A stretch of 64,000 nucleotides of DNA from Cristatella mucedo (lineage: Eukaryota; Bryozoa; Phylactolaemata; Cristatellidae). Below, piece after piece: positions 22,231-33,212 of the stretch. How positions within the stretch are numbered: the first letter of the stretch is position 1; the number at the start of each line of letters is the position of its first letter. The translations under genes and the position numbers were made by a program. The stretch is taken from NCBI GenBank assembly GCA_009760855.2, contig WPIO01000059.1, forward strand, positions 1,920,001 through 1,984,000. The letters run 5' to 3'. The notes beneath the pieces were generated by a model, which was given only the letters and a program-made list of their open reading frames with translations, ran no database searches and was not told the origin of the DNA.

Positions 22231-22825
22231 GTGATTTTGGCAGGTGTTTTTCTCGATCTGGAATTGCTCAGTACTCGTTTTAGTCTGTAAGATTGTGCTC
22301 CAAGTAATGACGAACAGTTTCCAGCGCATGTAATGCTTTTTTGTGCGTTACTCTGCTTACCTCGGGAAACTGCATATCTTTAATCTCACCTGTGTCGTTG
22401 TCATCATCCTCATATTGAAGCTTGCCCCATAATCGCTCGAAAATTTAAGCTCAGTTAACATGCCATGGCCTGCGAATTGGTTATCGCAGCCTGCAAAAGC
22501 CTCGAAACTTCCTTCGTGACCGCTCCTCCTAGCTCTGTAGCCACTGCTGGAATCAGCAGAACAATAGTCTTCATTGTCGTCCCAACCAACAGTTGGGAAG
22601 TCAGCCTTTCTGAAACAGTTTTCGGCTCTGATATGATCTGCAGCAGGTCTTTCACGGCTAATCTTCAATGACGTTACGTTTACATTTAACGCCGAATTTT
22701 GGGACGCTCCAAACGGCCAACAAATGACGTACAGCCAAGTGTCACAGGTAGATGCTGTGCTTAATTCGGCATTAAAGGGCCATCGATCACACCATTCTTT
22801 TGCAGCGTTCGATAAAACCATTATA
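22230..22825 (-). mobile_element. pogo/Tigger-like transposase C-terminal fragment
   Basis: On the minus strand the motif AENCFRKADFPTVG resembles the TIxNCFRKAGF motif near the end of the DDE domain of Tigger/pogo transposases. About 100 residues later another frame reads HKKALHALETVRHYLE, like the conserved tail region of the same family. Frames change between the two, so it is broken. The catalytic triad is not present in the fragment. Confidence 0.45.
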
Positions 22826-23130
22826 TTATCTCATTGACAGCTTCTTCATTTGGACTTCCAGGCTTTATTTTTTGGTTCAGATTTCCGTTGGTTAGCGCCT
22901 CATAGCGAATCTCTTTATCCGCTTTCTTTATTTTGGAAGTAGCCGATTGGTCGACTCTCACTGAACTCGTCAGCAGCAGCGGTCGCTTTTATTTTTACTT
23001 CACCGCCTCAAAAACTTGCAGCTTTTATCAACGGTGTTGTTCGATTGCATGTGCGCTGGTACCGCTCCTTTCCTCGACAGCTGGTTGGAGCATCCCCGAG
23101 AGGGGCCTGTGCACAGCTGTGGTCAGCTTC

Positions 23131-23153
23131 GAATATATATATATATATATATA

Positions 23154-23233
<80 letters not shown>

Positions 23234-23245
23234 TATATATATAAT
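23131..23245. repeat. (AT)n microsatellite
   Basis: A pure AT dinucleotide array interrupted by two GCATAT units. It adjoins the tail of a minus-strand SINE, from which it probably grew. Tyrosine/isoleucine ORFs here are artefacts. Confidence 0.95.
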
Positions 23246-23410
23246 TTATTTGTATAGCGCTCCAAGAGAACTTAATCTCTATTCAGGCGCTTCACATATG
23301 CCTCGGGGCTCGAGCCCACGACGTCGGCATGACCTCGGTCGGGGGCGTACGCCTAATGAGGCGTTGACACAGGCCGATAACCCGCTGGTGAACGGACGGT
23401 GGATTCACAA
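23243..23410 (-). mobile_element. SINE with tRNA-like head and LINE-like tail
   Basis: Minus-strand order: a tRNA-like region with box B-like GTGGGCTCGAGCCC, then a tail with AAGCGCCTGAATAGAGATTA and a GAGCGCTATACAAATAAAT end. The tail repeats the hairpin design of LINE family 1. Confidence 0.65.
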
Positions 23411-24115
23411 TCGGGGTCGGCTAAGGGAGAGGGCAGTCGAGAGTAGGGGCCGAGGGGAGCCAAGCGCTCTTGGGCTCCGTGCGTTGGTAATAAGCTGCCG
23501 GTGTTGGGAGTCGGCTGGCTCTCTGCTGTGCGAACCAACAACAAACGGTAACCATTTTTTTTCCAAATCACTAGCAATGATACTGCTATGAAGAGTGTAA
23601 TAATTTGGTAGTTATAAGCCCTTCAAAAATGATGGTTTTGTGACTGCGAAACCCTCGTTAGTTTGGGTGGCGTCAAAATGAGTGCAGCGTGCACGGACCG
23701 TAGCTAGCAAAGTGCCGAGGATAGCACTCGATATTATGCACGCAGCACTAACGACTCCGCCGCATTGGAAATGCTCAGCGATAGCCTGTAGGTCATGGCC
23801 GATGCAACAGGTGACTTTCCGTTGATTCGCAAACAAGCTTGCAGCAGCTCCCGACTAGTGCTAAGGGTCACCGACCAGCAGACTGTTGCTCCGAGAGAGC
23901 GACTGCGGTCTCGACCGCGTCTCACACAATGGCCGTGTCATAAGTGATGCCATTATGTCATTCGTACGCAATCACGCATCGCGCTGCTCTCAGAAGCCTC
24001 GGCTAGCAGCGGTTATTTCATAAGAGGCTCAGCTCTAATTTAGCGGTAAAGTTTATCGCTCGGCAGAGCTCGCAGTTCGTAATCCAGGTCCATCTGTCAA
24101 GCTCGCAGTCCATAA

Positions 24116-24178
24116 TGGAGGAGTCCATGTTGCGATGGAGGAGTCCATGTTGCGATGGAGGAGTCCATGTTGCGATGA
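24116..24178. repeat. 20-bp tandem repeat, three copies
   Basis: Unit GATGGAGGAGTCCATGTTGC, three consecutive copies, exact except the first base. Non-coding surroundings. Confidence 0.9.
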
Positions 24179-24329
24179 GCAAGAAGCGAAGAACAATCAA
24201 TTAAAAGCATTTTAATGCCCATTTAGATGATGCTCATTGTCTTAACCGGCGTAAATGCGCATTCAAGTGGAGTAAAACTCGAAAATCAGTCTCAGCTCCT
24301 ATTCTTGCACGCGTATTATTCTTACATCC

Positions 24330-24410
24330 GGTTTTCCTTAAAGCGCCTGGAAAGAGATTAAGTTCTCTAAGGGGCTACGTCGAATGCATTATTTTTACTA
24401 TTAGGATAAA
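24330..24410 (+). mobile_element. LINE/SINE 3' tail fragment
   Basis: CTTAAAGCGCCTGGAAAGAG, GTTCTCTAAGG and an ATT-rich end reproduce the family 3' hairpin, without coding sequence upstream. Confidence 0.55.
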
Positions 24411-25139
24411 GTCAAGTTTGAAAAACCTTTGCACAATTTTTTGAAAAATTCCAGGACACAGAATTGATATTCTTACAAGCAGAGTATTCTTTATCCGATA
24501 TTTTTATACGTGGAGTCGACCATATCAAGTTTGCCTAAAATTGCCGACCGGCATTCCGTTTTAGTCCACCTCGTGAAGCTGAGACCGTGCAAAGCGACAA
24601 GCCCGCTGTAGAGCTCACCCCGCCAATTCACTCAAGTCGCGAAGTCGACCGCGCCGCATTACGGTAAGTTGCGCCTCCTTTACCGCCATACGCCTGCGTG
24701 CGTCATATTGCATCATCCATCCGGATAGGTTTAGCGGCGCCGCTCGTGGGCGTCAGTGACCTCCGCGTGACGCTCGCTATCGGCTACAGGTGCCCGAAGT
24801 AAGTGAAACGCAATTGGCGCAGGCGTTGAGCGAACGGGCTGCAGGGGGCGCCGCTGGTCGTTCGATTGGCGGCGATATAGAAGCATATATAGAGCAGAAG
24901 ACTAGATTGCCCAGCGTCGTCACCCGGCCACTCTCCATAAAGTAGTCTAGCTACCCGCGAGCATGCACGGGTAATCACAAGTTGTGCATGTGCCTGCGTG
25001 CGTGTGCATATGTGTATATATGTGCGTGTGTGTGTGTGCGTTCGCGCGTGTGTTTGTACCTTCATTCACTGGCGCTAGCCTACATAACAGAGCTACTCCC
25101 AAACAGGCGTAGCAATCGTACCATTTGCTTTTCTTATTG

Positions 25140-25460
25140 AACTCGTTTAGCTATGCCTCGAACCAATTTCATTTCCTTTGGAGACCGTGCCTTTAGTTCG
25201 TATGCTCCCTAAGCCTGGAACACCCTTCCGACTGGCGTCCAGAGGGGCCCTGACCTGCACACGTTATCTGTACCTGTGCCTCTAATCAACATTAAATTAT
25301 TTGGAGACTGTGCCTTTACCTATCTTGCTCCTAAAGCCTGGAACACACTCCAGACTGGCTCCACAGCAAGCCCTAACTTGATGACATTTTCAAAGCAGCT
25401 CAAGGTTCACCGTCCAATCCAGCATTTTCTGGGTCCGTGTGAATTGTTTATCGTGTGCTT
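25140..25460 (+). mobile_element. LINE fragment with internal duplication of the C-terminal motif
   Basis: The SFGDRAFSSYAP..AWNTLP motif occurs at about 25,175-25,235. About 120 bp later it is repeated as LFGDCAFTYLAPKAWNTLQ, each followed by a PDL/PNL segment. It has no 3' hairpin end in the usual place. Confidence 0.6.
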
Positions 25461-25544
25461 ATGCATGCTGAAACAGCAAGTTTATCACCAATGCGTTGAA
25501 AGGCCTAATTTTAATCAGATGCAAAGTACCTGGAAGCAGATATA

Positions 25545-25725
25545 GATACGCATTAAAGGAACTTAATCTCTATCCAGGCACTTGACAGATGCCGTAGGGT
25601 TCGAACTCAAACGTCCTATTATTATTAGTATTACTATTATTATGAGGCCCCACTGACTGAGCCTTCTTCTGCAGGCTAGCGCGCTACCCTTTTCCTGCGC
25701 TTCTGTCCTCTCGGCCAGTACAGCT
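25545..25725 (-). mobile_element. SINE, LINE-tailed
   Basis: On the minus strand a box B-like GAGTTCGAACCC is followed by a tail GTGCCTGGATAGAGATTAAG. An ATT-rich stretch splits the head, suggesting an insertion or slippage. Confidence 0.55.
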
Positions 25726-25759
25726 GTTGCTGAGGCTAAGATGGCCTGCTCGCGACTAT

Positions 25760-26290
25760 AGCATACAGTGGTCAACCTGTCCAATTGCAACCACCGCGAT
25801 TTGCATGCAAGTAGATGTCTGCATTTTTAGGTGTCTTCTGCTCAATGAAAATGCAGTTCATTCGTTTTAAATCAAGGTGGCACGGCCGCTGACGGTCCTG
25901 TCTTGTGCCCACGGATGCTGCTGTCTATGTGTGCTAGAAGAGTCTGTCTAACAAGCCTAACTAGCATTTACCTAGCACGGTGCTAACAAGGAGGCCACAC
26001 GATTAGGGCCATAGTTTTTCCACGTGTCGCTCTACTTCTTGGCACCACCGTAATTTCAAGACTTAACATCTCAGAAACAATTAGCTCAACGATAACCAAT
26101 AAAGCATCCGTTAGGAATGTTATGCTGTTTAGCTATCGTTAGAGGGTATCTTGAATTTTATGCTGTTCAATTATTGTTGGAGTGTATTTTGACCAATATG
26201 ACCTCAAACTCGTTTTTGCTGTTGCCAATATTCTTATGGCAAACTCTTTCCATTAGGTGCTCTTGACTTACAGAGAACCCCCTTCAATCA
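25760..26290. other. Non-coding interval upstream of beta-propeller gene 0
   Basis: Two related blocks (TATGCTGTTTAGCTATCGTT and TATGCTGTTCAATTATTGTT) lie at about 26,120-26,180. No gene seen. Confidence 0.4.
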
Positions 26291-26515
26291 GCTCAGCAGC
26301 GAAATCTGCAAAGCAACGCTCGCCGAGTCAGTGAGCCACAGCTGACCGGACGAGGAGTCCCATCGGCAGCAGCAGCAACATCCGCGGTGAGCAGTGCATT
26401 CTCGCGCCGCTGCTGCCGAAGCCTGTGCTGCCTCTGCCACTTCGTGCCGTGCTCACCGGCAATTGGTGTACGCTGTAATAGGTCGTAGTCGGCTACCAGT
26501 GCAGGCGAATCGGAA

Positions 26516-27535
26516 ATGAGCTCTCCGAAGCGGCCGATTACAACGCGGTCTCCACCATCGCCGCCGCCTGAGGCAAGCGCAAACAGCATCGACGCTTCCG
26601 CCGCCGCCGCAGCAGCGGTCGCCGCTGCCCCCGCGACGACGACGACGAAGCAGCGGGCGCCAGCGGCTGCTGCTGGCAACGCAATGCGCCTCGGGCCCGC
26701 CGTCTGCAATTTCGACGTGCCCGTCGAGTGGGACGACATGGACATGACGAGCGACTGCTGCCTGCTGCTCGCCTGCTACGAGGGCGGCCTGAAGGCGTGC
26801 GACCTCGCCGGCAAGGTGCTGAGCATGTGGAGGCCGCCCAAGCGGAGCGGCGGCCAGCAGGACTCGGTGGTCACCGTCGACTGCCTCGACGACGGTCGCG
26901 TGGCGGCCGGTCTGCACGCCTCGCGGAGCCTCGCCATTTTGTCGTACACGGCGGGCTGGAGCGACGCGTGGCACGAAGAGCTGCGAATCGAGCTCAAGTC
27001 GCGGCCGTTCCGCGTGTCGGCCCGTGGCGGCTTGTTGGCGGTGGCCGGCGAGCGGCCGAAGGGCGGAGGCGATCACGTGACTATCCTGAGCCTCGGGAAG
27101 GGAGCTGGCGCCCGGTGCGAGACGGTGCAGAGCTTGTCGCTCGAAAACCTGTGCGACATCGCGCTCGCAGACGATTTCCGCCTGTTTGCTCTGAGAGAGA
27201 AGGCAGCAGCAGCGGTGGCGGCGGCGAGCGATCGCCTGGTCTGGTTCGTGGAGGCCTACGATCGGCAGGGCAGCAGGCTGTGGCAGCAGGCGTCCACCAG
27301 TCGCCTCGAGTGCATCGTGGCAGCGCCCAGCGCTCTCAACGCGCTCTACATATCGGCGCCCGAGGCGAAGAAAGTGCTGGAGGTCAGCAGCTGCGACGGC
27401 CGCCTGCTGGGCAGCATCTTGAGAAGCACCAGCGCGAAGCCCGGTGCGATCGCCCTGTCCAGAGGCAAGGAGAAGATGTTCGCTGTGGCCAGCTCAGATG
27501 GCATGACATTCACGATGTATCCCGTCCTCTCGTGA
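26516..27535 (+). CDS. Beta-propeller-like protein, family member 0, intact
   Basis: A 339-residue ORF. Residues 1-60 are a low-complexity Ala/Pro/Thr-rich leader. The rest is a series of beta-rich blocks of WD40/NHL type, e.g. LLLACYEGGLKACDL and LSMWRP, then VVTVDCLDDGRVAAGL, ISAPEAKKVLEVSSCDGRLL and a C-terminal MFAVASSDGMTFTMYPVL. It aligns by eye with the members at 34.1, 46.9 and 60.8 kb through GPA...F, LLL, GLK and LSxWRP. It is more GC-rich and more divergent than they are. A possible acceptor GTGCAG at 26,504 would join in the same phase as in those genes. A polyadenylation-type AATAAA lies at about 27,982. Molecular function unknown; a cytosolic scaffold is a guess. Confidence 0.75.
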   Translation: MSSPKRPITTRSPPSPPPEASANSIDASAAAAAAVAAAPATTTTKQRAPAAAAGNAMRLGPAVCNFDVPVEWDDMDMTSDCCLLLACYEGGLKACDLAGKVLSMWRPPKRSGGQQDSVVTVDCLDDGRVAAGLHASRSLAILSYTAGWSDAWHEELRIELKSRPFRVSARGGLLAVAGERPKGGGDHVTILSLGKGAGARCETVQSLSLENLCDIALADDFRLFALREKAAAAVAAASDRLVWFVEAYDRQGSRLWQQASTSRLECIVAAPSALNALYISAPEAKKVLEVSSCDGRLLGSILRSTSAKPGAIALSRGKEKMFAVASSDGMTFTMYPVLS

Positions 27536-27659
27536 CTGTGATCGCCGTTTCGTGTCCTCGCGTAACTGTGATTGCAGTTAACAGGTGTCAGTGGCGATCA
27601 GTCTTTTTCTGTGCTCGGTCAGCTAGTTGCACTTGCTCCACTGGCTGCTGCTTGGTCTC

Positions 27660-27732
27660 GTGGTAGCCGTGCCGTCGTAGCCGTGTCGTCGTAGCCCTGC
27701 CGTCGTAGCCGTGTCGTCGTAGCCCTGTCGCG
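27660..27732. repeat. Short tandem repeat, unit about 15 bp
   Basis: Four to five units of GTCGTAGCC(C/G)TG(C/T)C lie 3' of the beta-propeller ORF. Confidence 0.75.
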
Positions 27733-28139
27733 TAGATGCTCAGGCGCGTTCGCCGCTGCCTGGCGCCCATTGCCCACAGCCTTTTCGCGCGAGCACCGTT
27801 GCTGCTCCGTGAGCTTTGCTCGTGAGAAGCTCCCCGTGTCTCGCCTGAGGCAGAATCTGACGACGATCGCCTTTCTTCTCATGATTGGTTCTCTATTCAT
27901 TCGCCGGGAGGGTGAGTGGCTCAGACTCAGGCTATGACATAAGGAGACTGGTCAGCTTTAGAATCCTGCTTGTGAGAGGTGGAATAAAATTAAGAAATGG
28001 AATGTGGCGAAATATTAGGAAAGTGTCCGTACGAAGTGTGCAAAACGAGCTTGAATTGACATAGGGCTGGATATAAATGATCAAGATCAGCAGGATTATC
28101 GCGAGTCAGGAAGTAACAGACTGGATCGGCAGTGCAAGA

Positions 28140-28545
28140 AATAGAAAAGGCACGCCATGTCATGGCATGTTGCTACGTTTGTAACTCTACAAAGTCGCAC
28201 AGGCTATGTGGATGTTACCCAGGACAGTTTTGTTTTCTAGCGAACTCACAGCCTAAGCAATATTTGGCTCGCATTTAGTAGCCAACATACTTTACCTCGC
28301 TCTGCAAAGAGAAAGTGAGAAACGTAGCAAATTCAGGAGGGCAGTTGATGCAGCGCTTAACATGAAAGTAGCTCAGGACGGCGGAAAGTGTGTGCCATAG
28401 TCGGCAGCAGTAGATGCCGTTGCGTAAGAATTGTGGAAGTGAGTTTCACAGTCTAGTACCTGCTTGGCAAAAGCTTCAGTCGCCATCGGACTTTAAGCAG
28501 AGGAATGGGTGAGCCAATTTATATATCAGGTCTTCATCAAAGACC
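28140..28545 (-). mobile_element. LINE family 2, 3' end
   Basis: The minus strand carries the decayed C-terminal RT region and the AACTCTACAAAGTC-type 3' UTR. It is 5'-truncated. Confidence 0.7.
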
Positions 28546-28599
28546 ACGCCTCTCACTGTAGTGATATACCAACCTCCGTCTAGCTGTCTACACTTATTT

Positions 28600-30697
28600 C
28601 AAGGAGGATTTTGGAGTTCCTCGCAAGAATATGTGTGACAGGCCGTTAGTGATTACTGGGGCGGTCAATATTTACGTTGGCAACCCAATCAACAGCCAAG
28701 TTCGCTCATTTCTCGACTCTCTGGAGAATTTCGGTTTGACCCAACACGTTACTTATACAACCTACGTCGGTGATATATTCTAGATCTCGTGATCACCAAG
28801 GATGTCTTCTGAACGGACCTTGCCGTGTGCCGGCTGACCCTCTCGGATGGTTGGTCGGTCTCGTTTAATGCTCTTGCTCCCTTAAACTCACATAGTAACA
28901 TCGAACTCTCCCATCGACGTAACATGAAAGCATTGACGTAGACACATTTTTTATATCTGTTTGCGATGTAGGTTTTCTTTATCTGCACCCCGAATCGACC
29001 GACATCCTTGCTATCCTCACTGATGTATTGAACATGACACTTAGGAGTGATCTATCCTGACAAGCATGCTCCCGTTTATTCTGTCCGTGTGCAGAGTCAC
29101 GGAGATTGTTTTCCATTTACAAAAATGCCCGTGTTAGGTGTAGGCTTAAACGTCCTTAGGCGTAGGCTTGAACGTCCTTAGGTGTAGGCTTGAACGTCCT
29201 TAGGCGTAGGCTTGAACGTCCTTAGGCGTAGGCTTAAACGTCCTTAGGCGTAGGCTTAAACGTCCTTAGGCGTAGGCTTGAACGTCCTTAGGCGTAGGCT
29301 TGAACGTCCTTAGGCGTAGGCTTGAACGTCCTTAGGCGTAGGCTTGAACGTCCTTAGGCGTAGGCTTAAACGTCCTTAGGCGTAGGCTTAAACGTCCTTA
29401 GTAAATCGGGGTCTGATGCAGATCTAGTCAATTTCAAAGACTTCCTTCGAGTTTATACCCGGAAGCTTGAAAAAGCCACGGCGTCTTTTTCACACAAAAA
29501 CGGAATTCCTGCCAGTCGGATTAACAACAGATTTTATAAGACAGTAAACAATTTACTGGCTAGTGCTGGGAGTTTAAAATCTCAAGATATTAATGGTTTA
29601 GCTAAAACGTTTTAAACCTCCTTTACTGAGACCATTGTGCGATTTCCTGAATCCGTAAAGCCCCTCTGATTAAAGCAATTGTGGAATCACAACCTGTGAT
29701 TTTTCTTAAAACGTCAGAGATTTCTGCATGCGATGTGGCTACCTTAATAAGTTCTATTACAAAGAGCCCGTCTCCGAAAAAACCTATACCATTATCTCTG
29801 TGGTCTTCACTGGCAGACCAACTTAGCCCCACCATAACCGAAGTTTAAAATGGTTCTTTGGAAAAAGGGGTCGTACCCGTGTCTTTCAAATCGGCAATCG
29901 TTAGACAAATACTTAAAAAGCCTGCATTATATACGGAGGTTCTTACAAACTATTGCTTAGTTTCTATTCTTTCTTTCTTGTCTAAGATTCTTGAAAAAAG
30001 TTATCGCAAAGCAGCTGGTCGCACATATTGAAAAGAACGAAAAGGTAGAAACATTTCAAGCGGGGTTCAAGAGGCAGCACTCCGCTGAAACTCTTCTCCG
30101 TGTTAACAATGACATTCCGTGTGGCAACGATGGCGGGAATTTCACTGTCCTAGGTCTGCTAGGTCTATCAGCTGCCTTTGAAACCATTCATCACGATTTC
30201 CTACTTGAACGATGATCGATCTGGCAGATGAGACACTAGCGTGGTTCAAACCGTACTTGTCTGATCGTAATTAATCCTTGTCGTATGGAGATCAGGTCTC
30301 ACTCGCGAGACGGGTTACCTGTGGAGTTTCTCAATGGCCCGACCTCGGTCCCTTGCTGCTCTCCATTTACACTCGACCTCTGGGAAAAGATGTTAAGGAT
30401 CTTGGAATAGGATATCACTTTTATGGTGACGATACCCAGCTGTATTTGTCATTCCAAACGTCAAAGTAGCTGCAGAAACTAATTAACAGAATGGTCGCAT
30501 TGCTGACATGAGATCCTGGATGTCGGAAAACTTCATTAAACTAAATGACGATACAACCGTATTAGTGATCATCGGACAAATTAAGCGTGGGCTGGATTAA
30601 AAGGCTTTGCTTTTCTAATAGGTAAGGCTATCTTGCGACGATCACCACATGCTCGACATTCAAGCGTAGTTCTTCAAAACTGCCTAATTTTTAAAAA
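28600..30697 (+). mobile_element. LINE family 2 with endonuclease and RT remnants
   Basis: Residual endonuclease end at 28,650-28,800 (NIYVGNPINSQVRSFLDSLE and FGLTQHVT, with GDFN decayed to GAVN). A linker follows, and then RT at 29,440-30,560 with SILSFLSKILEKVIAKQL, the AF.TI.H motif, and FYGDDTQLYLSF in place of FYADD. The linker has been expanded by a 22-bp minisatellite. Multiple frameshifts. It ends at an inverted junction with the next LINE. Confidence 0.75.
29130..29402. repeat. 22-bp minisatellite inside LINE family 2
   Basis: About twelve units of AGGCGTAGGCTT(A/G)AACGTCCTT. The unit length is not a multiple of three, so each copy shifts the LINE frame. Confidence 0.92.
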
Positions 30698-31450
30698 GCT
30701 TCTGATCAATGGTGTCGAAGGCAGCAGGCAGATCTAGCAGAGCTAGGGCAGCGACATTCCCGTCGTCGTTGCCACGTAGAATGTCATTGTTAACACGGAG
30801 GAGAGCAGTTTCAGTAGACTGCTACCTCTTGAACCCTGATTCAAATTCTTCTGAAATTCCATTGTTTTCATATTGTTCAACCAGCTGCTTAGCAACAATC
30901 TTTTCAAGAATCTTTGATAAGAAAGGAAGAAGGGAAGCTTGGCCATAGTTTTCTAGGACCTCTGCGTCTAATCCGGGCTTTGTAAGAATGGGTCTAACGA
31001 TTGCTGATTTGAAGGACTTGGGGATGACCCCTTTTCCCAAAGAAGCATTAAAAATCTTGGTTATGGCAGGGCTAAGCTGGTCTGCCATTGAAGACCACAG
31101 AGATGAAGGTATAGGGTCTTCAGGAGACAAGCTCGTTTTACTAGACCTTCATAAGGCAGCCACATCGTATGCAGAAATATCTGAGAACCTTTTAAGGAAA
31201 GTCACAGGTTGAGGAACTGCGATTGCTTTAGTCAGAGGGGGCTTAATGGAGGCGCGAATGTGCACAATTTTTTTTTATTAAAGAAGGTTGAAAACCTTTC
31301 GGCTGAGCCCTTAATATCTGCGGAGTCAGACCTCACAGCATTGGCCAGTAAATGGTTTACTGTCCTATAAATCTGTTCAGTGTCCGACTGGCAGGAATTC
31401 AGCTTTCTAATGAAAAAAGAAGCCCCCCCCGTTTTTTATGCTTCCATTTC
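30698..31450 (-). mobile_element. LINE family 2, inverted RT fragment
   Basis: The minus strand reads IPSSLWSSMADQLSPAITKI, SFKSAIVRPILTKPGLDAEV, LPFLSKILEKIVAKQL and AFDTIDQKL, the N-terminal half of the RT domain. It joins the plus-strand copy directly at the point where that copy ends. Confidence 0.75.
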
Positions 31451-31529
31451 TGGTGAATATGGATTGTATGGGTTGCTCGGCGTCATGTAGAGAGACAAAA
31501 TTGTAAGTATCATTATATTGTAACTGCAT

Positions 31530-32450
31530 TAATGGTGCTCAAATGTCAGAGCTATCACTATTGCTGTGCCAGCAGCAGCCTCTATCCAGTGCTTAAAGGC
31601 CGGTATTTCAGTGAGTGCTTGCATGCTGCAGTCGAATGAAGCCGTACTGCTGTAATCGAGCTGTAGTGCTTCTATTGAGCTGTAGTGCAGTGTAATGTAA
31701 CTTCGACTCGCTAATGGGGAAGAGTTACTGCACTTGGACACTGTCAAAGTCAACAGCATCCCAATTGCACACCCAGCGAGTGACCGATTGATCGCGTGAC
31801 ACGGGGCGCCTATATGGACCCGATGCAGTAAGCTGGAAAATGCCGACTAACTACACGTGGTATATAGCTATGGAGGTGAGGGCGTAATACCATTCGACGA
31901 GGTCAGTGGAAATCTCCGTAGTTGCACATTTAGGAACCATTTTCCTTTAAGGACAAATCACCTAATGTGCATGCAATGAGGCCATTAATTGGCTGCGTTG
32001 GCTACTCAGGAATAGGCAAGTTTAGCAAACCCACCTCACTCACCTTGTTTAGCTATTTTGACTCAACTTGGCACTAAGAAGGACTGGAGGTTGGTGCAGA
32101 TATGTTAAAACGCTGAATACAAGAAAATAAAACTTTCAATCTTGCAGGAAAGCAACATAAGTAACTTAACTTTTCACTATAGAAACAAGATTTAGGCTAA
32201 TCTCGTAAAATGACCTGCCAAACTGAGCGTGATAGAGCATAAATGACATGAAACTAAAGTAGGTGCCTAATAGAAGTATTTATAAATGCAGAAACTGTTA
32301 CGCAAACAACCTCAATTAAAAGAATGTCCCTAAAATATATAGATATCCATATAGCAGCTGCCACGCTAGTACTATGCAATAAAATTACGCAATTTCAACT
32401 AAAGCAATATCACTTCTAATGAGTTCTTTTGATCAGAAATAGCTATTTGG
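31530..32450 (+). repeat. Duplicated intron block, copy 1
   Basis: Similar to 49,215-50,150 and 62,690-63,540: shared blocks include GAGTGCTTGCATGCT, GTGGACCCGATACAGTAAG-like, a CACCTTGTTTAGCT-like block and GCAGGTTAAG-like sequence near the end. In the intact gene this block is the 3' part of the large intron before the propeller exon, so here it marks the remnant of the same intron. A LINE array at 32.5-33.96 kb separates it from the exon. Confidence 0.7.
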
Positions 32451-32519
32451 CAATGTTTGTTTCACTTTTCTGCATCTGCTGTGACACAGCTTAAAAAGCC
32501 AATGGTGCAGCCGAGCAAT

Positions 32520-33212
32520 AATAATGATTACTGGCCTACCAGCATGTGCGATCAGGCGATTGCAGCTGGTGCAAAACTCTGCAGCTAGGCTTGTCTGTCG
32601 TGAGCGTCGCAGTTGCCACATTACTCCACTTCTCGCCGACCTGCACTGGTTACCAGTCAAGCAACGGATTGACTTCAAGGTTTTGTCGCTCACTTTTAGG
32701 TCTCTTCATTCTATGGCTCCAGCCTATCTTTCAGAGATACTACCCCATCAGGCAAAGCATCGTACCACTCGCTTTTCGGAATCCAACAGTCTAGAAATAC
32801 CTCGTACAAACCTTAAATCCTTTGGAGACCGTGCATTTAGCTCGTATGCTCCCACAGCCTGGAACTCCCTCCCGACCTGCATCAGAGCATCCCCTGACCT
32901 GACCACATTTAAAAGAAACTTAAAAACATACCTATTCAGGACAGCATTTAGTGGGTCCTTGTGATTCGTCCTCGATGTGCTTATGCGTGCTGACACTGTT
33001 CATGCTGCCACTAACCACATTTGCATGCTGATCCAGTGCATGTAACCCCTAACCATGTTATTCATTTTGTTTGTTTTTCAAGCATGATTTAACTTACTAT
33101 TCTATTGCGTATCACTTTGCAGCAAATGTAAAGCGCCTAGAAAGAGATTAAGTTCTCTGAGGGCGCTTTATCAAGTGCAATATTATTATTATTATTATTA
33201 TCAAGTGCAATA
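32520..33212 (+). mobile_element. LINE family 1, 5'-truncated
   Basis: An open 146-residue frame holds PACAIRRLQLVQNSAARLVC, LADLHWLPVKQRIDFKVL and SFGDRAFSSYAPTAWNSLP, ending FRTAFSGSL. It is followed by the 3' UTR, the hairpin AAGCGCC...GGGCGCTT and an ATT repeat tail. One of the best preserved C-termini of the family in the window. Confidence 0.9.

Noticed and set aside
22933..23265. Tyr/Ile repeat ORFs
   Set aside because: Translations of an AT microsatellite.
24030..24090. Possible tRNA-like stretch (TTTAGCGGTAAAG)
   Set aside because: No convincing box B or stem pairing.
26728..27666. 312-residue Arg/Gly-rich ORF and minus-strand ORFs over the same region
   Set aside because: Out-of-frame shadows of the beta-propeller ORF, with the composition expected from GC-rich codons.
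29130..29402. CRISPR array
   Set aside because: The 22-bp units are directly adjacent with no spacers, in a eukaryotic LINE context.
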